This document shows, one piece after another, positions 10,477-19,943 of a stretch of 33,272 nt of DNA (position 1 is the stretch's first letter; the number at the start of each line of letters is the position of its first letter). This stretch comes from an uncultured Alphaproteobacteria bacterium. GTDB taxonomy: Bacteria > Pseudomonadota > Alphaproteobacteria > CAAHEQ01 > UBA3637. The position numbers were made by a program, and so were the translations under genes. Below the pieces are notes generated by a model that saw nothing but the letters and a program-made list of their open reading frames with translations, was not told where the DNA came from and did no database searches. The DNA lies in the NCBI GenBank assembly GCA_947629595.1, contig CANREI010000004.1:1-33272 (forward strand), given 5' to 3'.

Positions 10477-11430
10477 TTATTGATTAGTTTCATTATTTAT
10501 ATTTGAATCGCTTCGAATATGATTTTTCAGGAAATAAATGCCCAAATAAATCAATGCCAAAAAGAACGGCAGAAAGAAATAAACGGCCCGATAGACGAAC
10601 AAACTGGCCAAAACAGCGCCCTTTTCTGCCATAGCATGCGGAAAAAGCAATAAAAACAATGATGTAAAAACGCCCAATCCGCCCGGTACCTGCGATACCA
10701 GCGCCGTTACTTGTGCAATGGTATAAACAATAAAAACCGGCAAAAAGGGCGTTTCAAGATGATAGCGCAAAACAGAATAAAAAACAACCGATACCAAAAA
10801 GTTATCGGCAAACCCCACCAATAATTGTAATCCCGTTAATCTTTTTGACGGCGCTTTTAAGGTAACGCCGCCAATGCGAACGCTTCGTTTTGACTTGATG
10901 ACCCAAAACCAATAACCCGAAAAAGCACAAACGATGAGAATTGAAACGCCGTAATATGTTTCCAAGTGCGCTTGATCGGTTAACGCGGGCGTGAACGGCG
11001 TTAAAAGCGTGGCAATCACGTAAATCAGACCCATTCCCATAAAAAGCGTTAATGTTTCAAAGGCAATCAGCAGTAAAATTTGCGCGCGCGGAAGCCCGAG
11101 CGGCGTATAAAACAAATATCGAACGGCACCGCCCGAAATAAAGGCATGCCCCACCGTATTACTGACGGCAAAACCGACGGCTGCGGTTTTAAACACCGTT
11201 CGAAACGGCAGTTTATATCGAATGTAATCCAATGCCGACACATCGTAACAAGCCAACACAACAAAATCGGCAACAACGAAAAAACAGGCAATCAATAACA
11301 CCCAAAGCGGCGTTGAACTCATTAACTGCCATACTTTTTCCCATCCCGCTTTTTCCACTTCTTTGATAATCAACCAAAGAGCCAAACCGAAAAAGAAAAA
11401 ACTGATAAATTGAATGATTCGATTGAACAT
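10477..11430 (-). CDS. LPG synthase TM/flippase-like (UPF0104-type) integral membrane protein
   Basis: Multi-TM; NTVGHAFISGGAVRYLFYTPLGL, VSQVPGGLGVFTSLFLLLFP. Start at ATG 11430 (MFNRIIQF) preferred over 11613. Confidence 0.75.
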   Translation of the reverse strand: MFNRIIQFISFFFFGLALWLIIKEVEKAGWEKVWQLMSSTPLWVLLIACFFVVADFVVLACYDVSALDYIRYKLPFRTVFKTAAVGFAVSNTVGHAFISGGAVRYLFYTPLGLPRAQILLLIAFETLTLFMGMGLIYVIATLLTPFTPALTDQAHLETYYGVSILIVCAFSGYWFWVIKSKRSVRIGGVTLKAPSKRLTGLQLLVGFADNFLVSVVFYSVLRYHLETPFLPVFIVYTIAQVTALVSQVPGGLGVFTSLFLLLFPHAMAEKGAVLASLFVYRAVYFFLPFFLALIYLGIYFLKNHIRSDSNINNETNQ

Positions 11431-11448
11431 TTGAAAAAATCCGATAAA

Positions 11449-11486
11449 AAAACGGCGGATAACGGTTTTATCCGCCGTTTTATTTT
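11449..11486 (-). terminator. Rho-independent terminator downstream of the porin gene
   Basis: AACGGCGGATAA (11451-11462) pairs with TTATCCGCCGTT (11468-11479); T-run on the minus strand. Confidence 0.8.
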
Positions 11487-13475
11487 TTAGAACATCATTG
11501 TTGCGCGAATGGAAGCAACCGTTGCCGTATTCGATTTTTGATTCAAGCCGGGATTGATGTAAAACTGCACATCCGGCGTGATGGTCATAAACGAGCTGAT
11601 GCCCCACGCCCAATAAGCTTCCAACATATTTTCAACCGAGCGCGACCCTTCTCCGTTTACGCCTTTATCCAGCTTATTCACGGCACCCGCAAAGCCGATT
11701 TGATCCAAGGCGTTTCGATTGAGCGGATTATTATAAACGCCGCCCAACACATATGACTGACGAATACCGTTTACGCCTTTATTCACACCGTTGGCACGCA
11801 TAAACAAAGCTAATTTTTGCCCCATATTTTGTTGGGCATTCACGCTCCACCCTTGTGTTTTTTCCGGCTGTGCCTCAACGGACGGCTGATGATAGAGCAG
11901 CACGCTCAAAGTTGCCTGTCCCAATTTATTTTTCGGGTTAATCGTTCCGCTGACAAATGACGTAAACTTTTTGCCCCAATGATTTGTGGAAATATTGTTG
12001 CCGTCAATGTTTTGCGCATCTTGTCCGCCGGCAGATATACTCCAAAACGGATCAGGCGATACGGTTAAATAACCGCCTAAACTTGCCGACGGATAGGTAC
12101 TTGTTGCGTTTTGCGAAAACGATTCGTTGACAAAGTTAATTTGTTGGTTCGAATCGTAAGTCGTTCCGTCAAAATTATACATCGGAAACTGTCCGAGCGT
12201 TACGCTGAGCCAATTTAATTTGCCGGGCATTTGATGCGTATAACTTAATTCATAGAAATAGTTTGCTTTTGTCGTATAATCGTTTAAAGGCGTTACCACT
12301 CCGATATTACTGCCGAGTTCGGCACCGTTACCGTTCCAATAGCGCACCATTTCATACGCCAGGTTGGCCGAACCGCTGCCCCATGTATCCGACTGAAACA
12401 TATCCCATGTGGCGGCACCGTAATATTGCGTTTGCCACGGGGTAATATGCCCCGACGGCGCCCCGCGTTGCCCCATCAAAGAAACATCTAACGTATAAGA
12501 CAAACCCGTTTCTTTCAACAACTCGTTTTTTGCTTGCGCATAAGCGTTGGCCCAGCTGTTCACATCTTTATCGGCCCGACTTAAAAAAGAAGGGCTTGTT
12601 GCCTTTCTGCCGCGTGCCGTTTTCCCGTGTACAATCGGCACCGGATGCGTTGTTTCATCAGCGTTTAATACCGGAACATCGCCGGCGGATTTTCCGTTCG
12701 GGCACGTTTTTTCTGCCATGGCCTTCTTATTCATTCCATCACCGCCGTTTCTGCCTTGAATGTTATTTTGAAGCGACATCGGCTTACCGGCATCTTTCAC
12801 AACAGGTTTTACAGGTTGTTTTTGCGCAGGTATTTTAGCGGAAGGCTCCTTTACACCGTACGTTTTTTGCAGGGCCTCCTGATGCAGGCGTGATGCCTTT
12901 TCTTCATTTGTTTCCGTTATATTTTGCCACTTTTCTTTGGTCCCTTCTTTCACGTCTTGCCATGTTTCTTTGGTTCCCTCTTTCACATCTTCCCATTTTT
13001 CGGCGGTAGCGTCTTTCACATCACTCCACTTTTCGGCCGTTGCATCTTTTATGTCACTCCACTTTTCGGCGGTAGCGTCTTTCACGTCACTCCACTTTTC
13101 GGCGGTAGCGTCTTTCACGTCACTCCACTTTTCGGCGGTAGCATCTTTTGTTTTTTGCCACGTATCGGAAGCGCTTTCGGAAAGTGATTTTTGCTTTTGA
13201 ATATTTAATTGTTCCCTTTTCACGGCGCGATCCCGCACCAATTGTTTTTGCGTGCGGTTCAGTTTTTCGGCTTTGGGACTTTTTTGAACAGCTGCCTCAA
13301 TTTGTGCCTTATTTTGTTCCGTTTGAACGGGATGCATCGGCGCTGCCCGACTACCGGTTAACCGATACGGCGGTGTACCGTTTGCATCAGTCGGTTGCAT
13401 TTGTGCCGTTGCTTCCTGCGCCCAACATAAAAAACTTAAAATACCCGTTAAAAAATAAAAGTGTGCTTTTTGCAT
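11487..13475 (-). CDS. OprB-like outer-membrane porin with N-terminal 11-mer repeat region
   Basis: Signal peptide; KDATAEKWSDV repeats; beta-barrel-like C-terminus ending in VASIRATMMF; GAATWDMFQSDTWGSGSANLAYEMVRYW. Confidence 0.7.
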   Translation of the reverse strand: MQKAHFYFLTGILSFLCWAQEATAQMQPTDANGTPPYRLTGSRAAPMHPVQTEQNKAQIEAAVQKSPKAEKLNRTQKQLVRDRAVKREQLNIQKQKSLSESASDTWQKTKDATAEKWSDVKDATAEKWSDVKDATAEKWSDIKDATAEKWSDVKDATAEKWEDVKEGTKETWQDVKEGTKEKWQNITETNEEKASRLHQEALQKTYGVKEPSAKIPAQKQPVKPVVKDAGKPMSLQNNIQGRNGGDGMNKKAMAEKTCPNGKSAGDVPVLNADETTHPVPIVHGKTARGRKATSPSFLSRADKDVNSWANAYAQAKNELLKETGLSYTLDVSLMGQRGAPSGHITPWQTQYYGAATWDMFQSDTWGSGSANLAYEMVRYWNGNGAELGSNIGVVTPLNDYTTKANYFYELSYTHQMPGKLNWLSVTLGQFPMYNFDGTTYDSNQQINFVNESFSQNATSTYPSASLGGYLTVSPDPFWSISAGGQDAQNIDGNNISTNHWGKKFTSFVSGTINPKNKLGQATLSVLLYHQPSVEAQPEKTQGWSVNAQQNMGQKLALFMRANGVNKGVNGIRQSYVLGGVYNNPLNRNALDQIGFAGAVNKLDKGVNGEGSRSVENMLEAYWAWGISSFMTITPDVQFYINPGLNQKSNTATVASIRATMMF
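12940..13150 (-). repeat. 33-bp tandem repeats encoding 11-aa KDATAEKWSDV units
   Basis: Near-identical gtcactccacttttcggcggtagcgtctttcac units in tandem, diverging leftward. Confidence 0.9.
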
Positions 13476-13611
13476 AATAAAATTCCCCCATCATAAAAAT
13501 TGAAGTGATAAAAAAAACATCAAACAATTGACTAGGTCTTTTCCTGCGACAAATGCAACAAAATAAAGTCGAAAGAATATAAATTTTTCCGCTTAAATGA
13601 AATTTATTCGA

Positions 13612-15843
13612 TTAAGAATCCGATGACTGATCCGGTAAAACGGTTATAATATGCAAATCGGATATGCGCGCCATTTCGTCGTCTTTTCGGACAATATAAG
13701 GCGGAATGGGCGGGGCCGGCTTTAATTCCGATCGCTTTTTATATTCCGGCACTTTATCGTAAAGCGGCGTTGTTACTTTGTTAATCGGTCTGTCCAAATG
13801 GCCGGCATATAAAACAAGTTGTTTGTTGGGCGCCATACTTAACAAACCGCTACCGCTTACGACCGAATCGGCTAATGTTTTAATTTTGCGCTTAATCGGG
13901 AAATATAAATCAAAACCCACCTTAACCTGTTTGGGCCCCGGCAGTAAAGGACCCGTCCAATCGAACCAACTCCATGAGCGATCATAAGAACTTCTGTCCA
14001 CTTTGGTATAAGGCGTAATGCCTTTTGTTAACACATTTCTTGTTTCGGGATTATTTTGACGTTTAATAATTTTAGCTGCCACCGAGCTCATAATAATATC
14101 GGCTGTTTCCTGACTGTATTTTGAAGAAATTTGATGCCAATCCTGCACGCAAACCAAAAATTTGTTTTGTTTCACCCGTCCGAAAATAATCCCGTCCGTA
14201 ATGCTTTCCAGCGAAGGCATATGTTGAAATTCATCTAAAATAAAGCCGACGGAACACGGGCCGACTTTGCCCTCCCCGGGGCCGTATAACATTAAATACT
14301 GCGTGGACATGTTAATAAACAAGGTACTTAACAAAACGGAAGACTTTAAATCTTCATACGGTACCGACATATAAATGGTCACCGGTTTATATTGTCCGGT
14401 TTCTTTATCTTTAATGCCGCGCAATTGTTCATAATTGAAATCGTTTAACGACGTGCGACACCGAACGGCGGAATTTTTAAAAATATTCACGCCCGACAAA
14501 GCCATTGACATGACCGAACCGCGTTGCTTATCGGGCAAACTCAATACTTGGTTTAATTCCAAAAGCGTGCGTCTGCCATAACCGTAATAAGCCGTTTCCA
14601 ACACGATTTTTTCAAAAATCATTTGCCACGCATCTAAATCCAAGGCCGCTATATCCTGATTTTTCTGTCGCTCGGCAATTTCCGCATTACACCGAATCTG
14701 GGCGGTATTGATAATATCCAGCAACATGGCAAAACAGGCATCATGTCCGTGCCACTCCGCGGGAATTAAATCCCAGGTGCCGACGGGCAAGTAATTATTC
14801 AAGGTGATTTTATGTTGTTTGGCCTTTTCTTTGGCGGCCAAAACTTCGGGAAAATCCCGCATGGATTCATAATAGGTTATTAAAATATCATAATCTTCAT
14901 CATCCATGGCTTTGTTTTTAATTCGCGACAGGAAATAATCATTTGCCTGCGCCTGATCAACTTTTCCGCATAAATAGCCGGCTAATCCCGTTAAACACCC
15001 CCGTCCCGTTTTAACCCAATACGGATCGGTGCCGGAAGGGCCGTCGGGAATTAAAAAAGAAATCAAATTATCGATATACCCTTCCCGCCCGTCTTGTAAC
15101 GACGGCAAATTGCCGGGACCGATCGGATTCCAAGACGGCCAATAAATGCCTTTTTCTTTATGATCTTTTCCCATCCAGTTCATTTTAAAGACAGGCCCGA
15201 GCGTTGCCCGATAACCGCTTGTTAATTTTGCAATTTCACCTTTCGGATCATGAATAATGAGCGTTGAATCCGTATCCTCCAAAATAGAGGGAATAATCAC
15301 GCCCATCGTTTTTCCCGACCCCGGCGCGCCGATACAAAAAACCGATCGACAATCCGGCATTTTCATTTTTCGATCGGCAAACAAACCCAACAACAAATGC
15401 TTGCCTGCATATAAACCCATTTTTTCAATATCTTTTGCCGAAGCTTCGCGTCCGTCGCCAAATCGTTGCGGAAACAAATAATACGGATTGGCATGACAAA
15501 TCCACAATTCATAAAAGAAAAAAGCCCCCATGGCAATGAGCGGAAAACGCCACGCGGCAAAACTGTACCAGTTAAAATGATGCGGTTCATCAAACCAAAA
15601 CAGCTTAAACCACCGCCAATAATCCGATAAAGGCAAACTGAAATGCCCTTGAAACACTTTGGTGAAATAAGCGGCATAAATTTCAAAAAGATTATTTTCA
15701 AAATGCGAAGAAATAACCTGTGAGAAAGGCAAACAAATTAAGGCGCACACCCAAAACAGAACAAAACCCAATAAAGCGCGCCATGACCACCATTTCAGGC
15801 AGTTTCTGGTTGATATTTTTTCGGGCGCCCATCTGATAACCAT
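13612..15843 (-). CDS. VirD4/TraG-like type IV secretion coupling ATPase
   Basis: FCIGAPGSGKTMGVIIPSILEDTDSTLIIHDPKGEIAKLTSGYR, WNPIGPGNLP, VGFILDEFQHMPSLESI; N-terminal TM segments. Confidence 0.88.
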   Translation of the reverse strand: MVIRWAPEKISTRNCLKWWSWRALLGFVLFWVCALICLPFSQVISSHFENNLFEIYAAYFTKVFQGHFSLPLSDYWRWFKLFWFDEPHHFNWYSFAAWRFPLIAMGAFFFYELWICHANPYYLFPQRFGDGREASAKDIEKMGLYAGKHLLLGLFADRKMKMPDCRSVFCIGAPGSGKTMGVIIPSILEDTDSTLIIHDPKGEIAKLTSGYRATLGPVFKMNWMGKDHKEKGIYWPSWNPIGPGNLPSLQDGREGYIDNLISFLIPDGPSGTDPYWVKTGRGCLTGLAGYLCGKVDQAQANDYFLSRIKNKAMDDEDYDILITYYESMRDFPEVLAAKEKAKQHKITLNNYLPVGTWDLIPAEWHGHDACFAMLLDIINTAQIRCNAEIAERQKNQDIAALDLDAWQMIFEKIVLETAYYGYGRRTLLELNQVLSLPDKQRGSVMSMALSGVNIFKNSAVRCRTSLNDFNYEQLRGIKDKETGQYKPVTIYMSVPYEDLKSSVLLSTLFINMSTQYLMLYGPGEGKVGPCSVGFILDEFQHMPSLESITDGIIFGRVKQNKFLVCVQDWHQISSKYSQETADIIMSSVAAKIIKRQNNPETRNVLTKGITPYTKVDRSSYDRSWSWFDWTGPLLPGPKQVKVGFDLYFPIKRKIKTLADSVVSGSGLLSMAPNKQLVLYAGHLDRPINKVTTPLYDKVPEYKKRSELKPAPPIPPYIVRKDDEMARISDLHIITVLPDQSSDS

Positions 15844-15845
15844 AT

Positions 15846-17555
15846 TTATCCTTTCGTTTTTCCCTTAACCGGACGCATATTCTGCGCTTTGCCGATAACC
15901 CGCATCGGCCCTTTTTCACGCACAATTTGAGATATTTCTTCAATCGTATAACCGGCATTCGTTAAATCGCGGACAGTTTCTTCATCATCCGTCGGCTTAA
16001 CGGGTTTCGCCGGTTTTGCGCGCTGCGACGCTGTTTCTTCATAAGCCGACCGCATTTCTTCTTCCCGTTTTTCAAGTTCTGCCTCTCGTTTTAAACGCTC
16101 TTGTTCGGCATAATAGGCATTTTTTGCCATTTCGGCCGTTACTTTGATTTCGGCTTTCTTTTCCTGCGCTTCGGTATGCGACACAATCATTTGCGGAACA
16201 TTTTCCGAAGAACGATTTAAAGAAATAACCTTTGGCTCCGCCGCTGTCGGCATTTGACGAACGGAAACAGGCATTTCTTTTTTATTGAAATCAGCCGAAT
16301 TGTTTTCAAATGCTTGCCGTTCAAAGAAAGAATGCTTTGCGAAATCAAGCGTTTCTTTTTTATTTGAAAGGCTTGTTTCATTTTTCGGCTTTGTTTGAAG
16401 GATCACTTGTTTCGGCGCTTGCTCAACAGATTGATTGCCTGCTTGACTTTCCGCTTGCGCCCTTGATTGCAAAATCGATAAAGGCGCTTTTTTATCTGAT
16501 ATTTGTTCGCCTGTTTGCTTATCCGGCACAGGTTTTTGTTCTTTGGTTTCAAAATTTTCTTTTAAGGCTTGATTTTCGGTTAAAATTTTGGCTTTTGATG
16601 ATGCTTGTTTTTGTTCAGGTTCTTCTTGTAATTTCTTTTGGCGTTCAGCCTCTTTTTGTGCTTGTTCTTTATGAAATTTTTGAAGCCCCCAAGCGCGGTT
16701 TTCTTCCCGTTCGGGCTCTTTTTTCAACGGACGCCGACTGTTTTTTGTTGGCGCGCCCTTTTTCTTTTTGTTTTTAACTTGTTCCTGTCGATATTTTTCA
16801 AGGGCTTCTTCCCGATCCAGCATGATTTTACGACACAATCTTTCGCGTGTTTTTTCTTTTGTTTTTCTCACATCCAAACAATAACTGTTCCAACCGCTTA
16901 AACTCATCAGCTGCTTCGGATCAATATAGGTGCCGCATAAATTGATACCGTCCAACGCAAAAACGGATAAATCAATATCGGTTAAGTCTACTTTGGAAAA
17001 ATCCAACCGCCGCACATCCAAACAAATCAAATCTTCTTTCGAAAGCGTGCGAATATCAAGCTCTCCGCTTTCAATCAGACGAATGATTTTTTCAAGCTCC
17101 GTTAAATATTTTTCGGCTTCTTCATCAAAAAAGGCTTTTTCCGTTTTGTTATGCTTAAAAAACGTTCGTTTAAAAGTAGCGCCCGAAAAATCACAGCCGC
17201 TCAAATCAGAATCTTCAAAATAAGCCTCATCGAAGCAACAGTTTGAAAAATCGGCATTTTGTGCTTTTGTTTTATAAAAAACGGCGCCTTTAAAGTTACA
17301 CCCGTCAAACAAACCGCCCGATAAATCGGCACCTTTGAGATTCAGCCCCGAAAAATCACATCCCGATAAGGTTTTACCGCTGCGCACCGCTTCAATCAAC
17401 CGAACGGATCGTTCATCGGAACGATAATCCTTGCGCTCGGAGGGCAGAACAAACGCAGATCCCTCTTTTTGCCCTAAGGAAAAATAAATCATATCGGCAT
17501 CGGTTACTTTCACGTCTGCCGTTTTTCTTTCCGGTCGTTTTAATTCTTGTTCCAT
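15846..17555 (-). CDS. Pentapeptide-repeat protein with long charged low-complexity region
   Basis: CDFSGLNLKGADLSGGLFDGCNFKGAVF...ADFSNCCFDEAYFEDSDLSGCDFSGATF; Glu/Lys/Gln-rich C-terminus; 2 nt upstream of the virD4-like ORF. Confidence 0.78.
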   Translation of the reverse strand: MEQELKRPERKTADVKVTDADMIYFSLGQKEGSAFVLPSERKDYRSDERSVRLIEAVRSGKTLSGCDFSGLNLKGADLSGGLFDGCNFKGAVFYKTKAQNADFSNCCFDEAYFEDSDLSGCDFSGATFKRTFFKHNKTEKAFFDEEAEKYLTELEKIIRLIESGELDIRTLSKEDLICLDVRRLDFSKVDLTDIDLSVFALDGINLCGTYIDPKQLMSLSGWNSYCLDVRKTKEKTRERLCRKIMLDREEALEKYRQEQVKNKKKKGAPTKNSRRPLKKEPEREENRAWGLQKFHKEQAQKEAERQKKLQEEPEQKQASSKAKILTENQALKENFETKEQKPVPDKQTGEQISDKKAPLSILQSRAQAESQAGNQSVEQAPKQVILQTKPKNETSLSNKKETLDFAKHSFFERQAFENNSADFNKKEMPVSVRQMPTAAEPKVISLNRSSENVPQMIVSHTEAQEKKAEIKVTAEMAKNAYYAEQERLKREAELEKREEEMRSAYEETASQRAKPAKPVKPTDDEETVRDLTNAGYTIEEISQIVREKGPMRVIGKAQNMRPVKGKTKG

Positions 17556-17648
17556 GGCTTCATTATAACACATAATCTTAAAAAAGAAACAAAAAAAAGA
17601 TGACAACTTAAAATTCTTGTGATATGATGAGCCGTTGAAAGGAAAAAG

Positions 17649-18104
17649 ATGATTTATCTGATTGGCTCACTGGCCGTTATACTGGATCAATTAACGAAAT
17701 ATTTGGCCGTTTCGTATCTGCCGGAACATCAATTTGTTCCCGTTTGTCCTTTTTTCAATTTCTTTTTAACTTATAATAAAGGCGTGAGCTTTTCGTTTTT
17801 ATGGTCGGATACGGCTTACGGACCTTATGTGTTAAGCCTGCTTTCACTCATTATTTGTCTCGGTCTTGTTTACTGGATAACCCGCGAATCCGATCAATTT
17901 ATGAAAGCTTGTTTGGCATTGGTGTTGGGCGGTGCGCTCGGCAACGTTATTGATCGCGTGCGAATCGGCAGCGTTATTGATTTTCTTGATTTTTATTATC
18001 ATTCTTATCATTGGCCCGCCTTTAACATAGCCGATACGGCTATTTGTTGCGGGGCGGGTCTTTTATTTTTTAAACTGTTTTTACAAAAGAAGGAAAAAAA
18101 ATGA
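17649..18104 (+). CDS. lspA: Lipoprotein signal peptidase (signal peptidase II)
   Basis: DQLTKYLAVSYLP, FNFFLTYNKGVSFSFL, GGALGNVIDRVRIGSVIDFLDFYY, WPAFNIADTAI. Confidence 0.95.
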   Translation: MIYLIGSLAVILDQLTKYLAVSYLPEHQFVPVCPFFNFFLTYNKGVSFSFLWSDTAYGPYVLSLLSLIICLGLVYWITRESDQFMKACLALVLGGALGNVIDRVRIGSVIDFLDFYYHSYHWPAFNIADTAICCGAGLLFFKLFLQKKEKK

Positions 18105-18310
18105 AAAAAATACTCTTTATTGTTCCGTTACTTGTTATTCTCAGCGCATGCAGTGAATCAAAGCCGCCGTTGGAAAGCACACAAATTGTTGACGGCAAAT
18201 CCATTGTTATGCCGCCCGAGTTTTATGTTTTACCCAAAGCATCAGCCCCCGCAAGCACCTCCGAAAATGCGACCGCATCCGATAACAATCAATCAAAAAT
18301 AAAAGGATAG
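18101..18310 (+). CDS. Small lipoprotein, possibly minimal BamF-like (DUF3035-type)
   Basis: Lipobox [19 protein letters not shown] resembles the PPEF-x-L-P motif; overlaps lspA by ATGA. Confidence 0.55.
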   Translation: MKKILFIVPLLVILSACSESKPPLESTQIVDGKSIVMPPEFYVLPKASAPASTSENATASDNNQSKIKG

Positions 18311-18314
18311 AATC

Positions 18315-19928
18315 ATGATTCATACGACCTTGTCGGAACACGCCGAAACCGTTCGCAAAATGAACTTACGCCAAGCTTTTCGGGAAGATGAAAATCGCTT
18401 TCAAAAGTTTTCCGCTTCATTTGAAAACCAAATTTTATTGGATTATTCCAAAAATCTCATTACCGATGAAACCATGGCACTTTTGCTTCAATGGGCAAAA
18501 GAAGCGCATTTAAAAGAAAAAATCAATGCCATGATGCAAGGCGAAAAAATTAACACAACGGAAAATCGGGCGGTGTTACATATCGCCTTACGCAATCGGG
18601 ATAATCACCCGATTGAGGTTGACGGTAAAGACGTTATGCCCGAAATTAACCGCGTGTTGGAGCAAATGCACCGTTTTTCCGATCAAGTGCGCAACGGTTC
18701 GTGGAAAGGCGCGACGGGAAAAGCCGTAACGGATGTTGTAAATATCGGCATCGGCGGTTCCGATTTGGGGCCGGCCATGGCTCACGATGCTTTGGCCTTT
18801 TATCGCATTGATTCCCTTCGCTTTCACTTCGTTTCCAACGTTGACGGAACGGATATTGCCGAAACATTGAAAAAATGCAATCCCGAAACAACGCTTTTTA
18901 TTATTTCTTCCAAAACGTTCACCACGCAAGAAACGCTGACAAATGCGCAAACGGCGCGCAAGTGGCTGGTGCAAAAATTGGGCGAAAATGCCATTGAAAA
19001 GCATTTTGTTGCCGTTTCCACCAACAAAGAAGGCGTTGAAGCCTTCGGAATCAATCCGGAAAATATGTTTGTTTTTTGGGATTTTGTCGGCGGTCGCTAT
19101 TCGCTTTGGTCTGCCATCGGTTTATCGCTGATGATCGGAATCGGTTATACGCATTTTACGGAAATGCTCGCCGGCGCACACGCCATGGATAAACATTTTC
19201 AAGAAACACCGTTCGAAAAAAATCTGCCGGTTATTTTGGGCGTTATCGGTGCCTGGTATGCCTCTTATTTGGGTGCCGAATCTTATGCCGTTTTGCCTTA
19301 CGATCAATATTTGCATCGTCTGCCGGCTTATTTGCAGCAATTGGATATGGAAAGCAACGGCAAGAGCGTTCAAAAAACGGGCGATGCCGTTACCCTTTCA
19401 ACCGGGCCCGTTCTGTTCGGTGCGGCAGGCACAAACGGCCAACATTCGTTTTATCAGCTCATTCATCAGGGCACGCATCTCATTCCGACCGATTTTATCG
19501 CGCCCGTGTTTTCGCTGAACGAATCGGTGGGACAGCATAATATTTTACTTGCCAATTTTATTGCCCAACCCGAAGCTTTGATGACGGGCAAAACGGCCGA
19601 AGAGTTGCGTGCGCAAGGCGTTGATGAAAAGCTCATTCCGTTTCGCACTTTTTCCGGCAATCGACCGAGCAACACTCTTTTAATTGAAAAAATCACGCCT
19701 TACACTTTCGGAGCCTTAATTGCTTTATATGAACATAAAGTGTTTACCCAAGGCGTTTTATGGAACGTGAACAGCTTTGATCAATTCGGCGTTGAGCTCG
19801 GAAAACAGCTGGCGAAAAACGTTTTAACGGAGCTTGTCGATTCCACTCAACCGCTTCATCACGATTCCTCCACCAATGCGCTCATTCAAACCGTTCGGCA
19901 AAAAAGAAAAGGGTTAAAGAATACATAA
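18315..19928 (+). CDS. pgi: Glucose-6-phosphate isomerase
   Basis: [61 protein letters not shown]. Confidence 0.97.
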   Translation: MIHTTLSEHAETVRKMNLRQAFREDENRFQKFSASFENQILLDYSKNLITDETMALLLQWAKEAHLKEKINAMMQGEKINTTENRAVLHIALRNRDNHPIEVDGKDVMPEINRVLEQMHRFSDQVRNGSWKGATGKAVTDVVNIGIGGSDLGPAMAHDALAFYRIDSLRFHFVSNVDGTDIAETLKKCNPETTLFIISSKTFTTQETLTNAQTARKWLVQKLGENAIEKHFVAVSTNKEGVEAFGINPENMFVFWDFVGGRYSLWSAIGLSLMIGIGYTHFTEMLAGAHAMDKHFQETPFEKNLPVILGVIGAWYASYLGAESYAVLPYDQYLHRLPAYLQQLDMESNGKSVQKTGDAVTLSTGPVLFGAAGTNGQHSFYQLIHQGTHLIPTDFIAPVFSLNESVGQHNILLANFIAQPEALMTGKTAEELRAQGVDEKLIPFRTFSGNRPSNTLLIEKITPYTFGALIALYEHKVFTQGVLWNVNSFDQFGVELGKQLAKNVLTELVDSTQPLHHDSSTNALIQTVRQKRKGLKNT

Positions 19929-19943
19929 AGGAATGAAAAGCTG

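Noticed and set aside
12924-13200. Plus-strand ORFs with FHVTPLFGGSV repeats
   Set aside because: Antisense shadow of the KDATAEKWSDV repeats in the porin gene.
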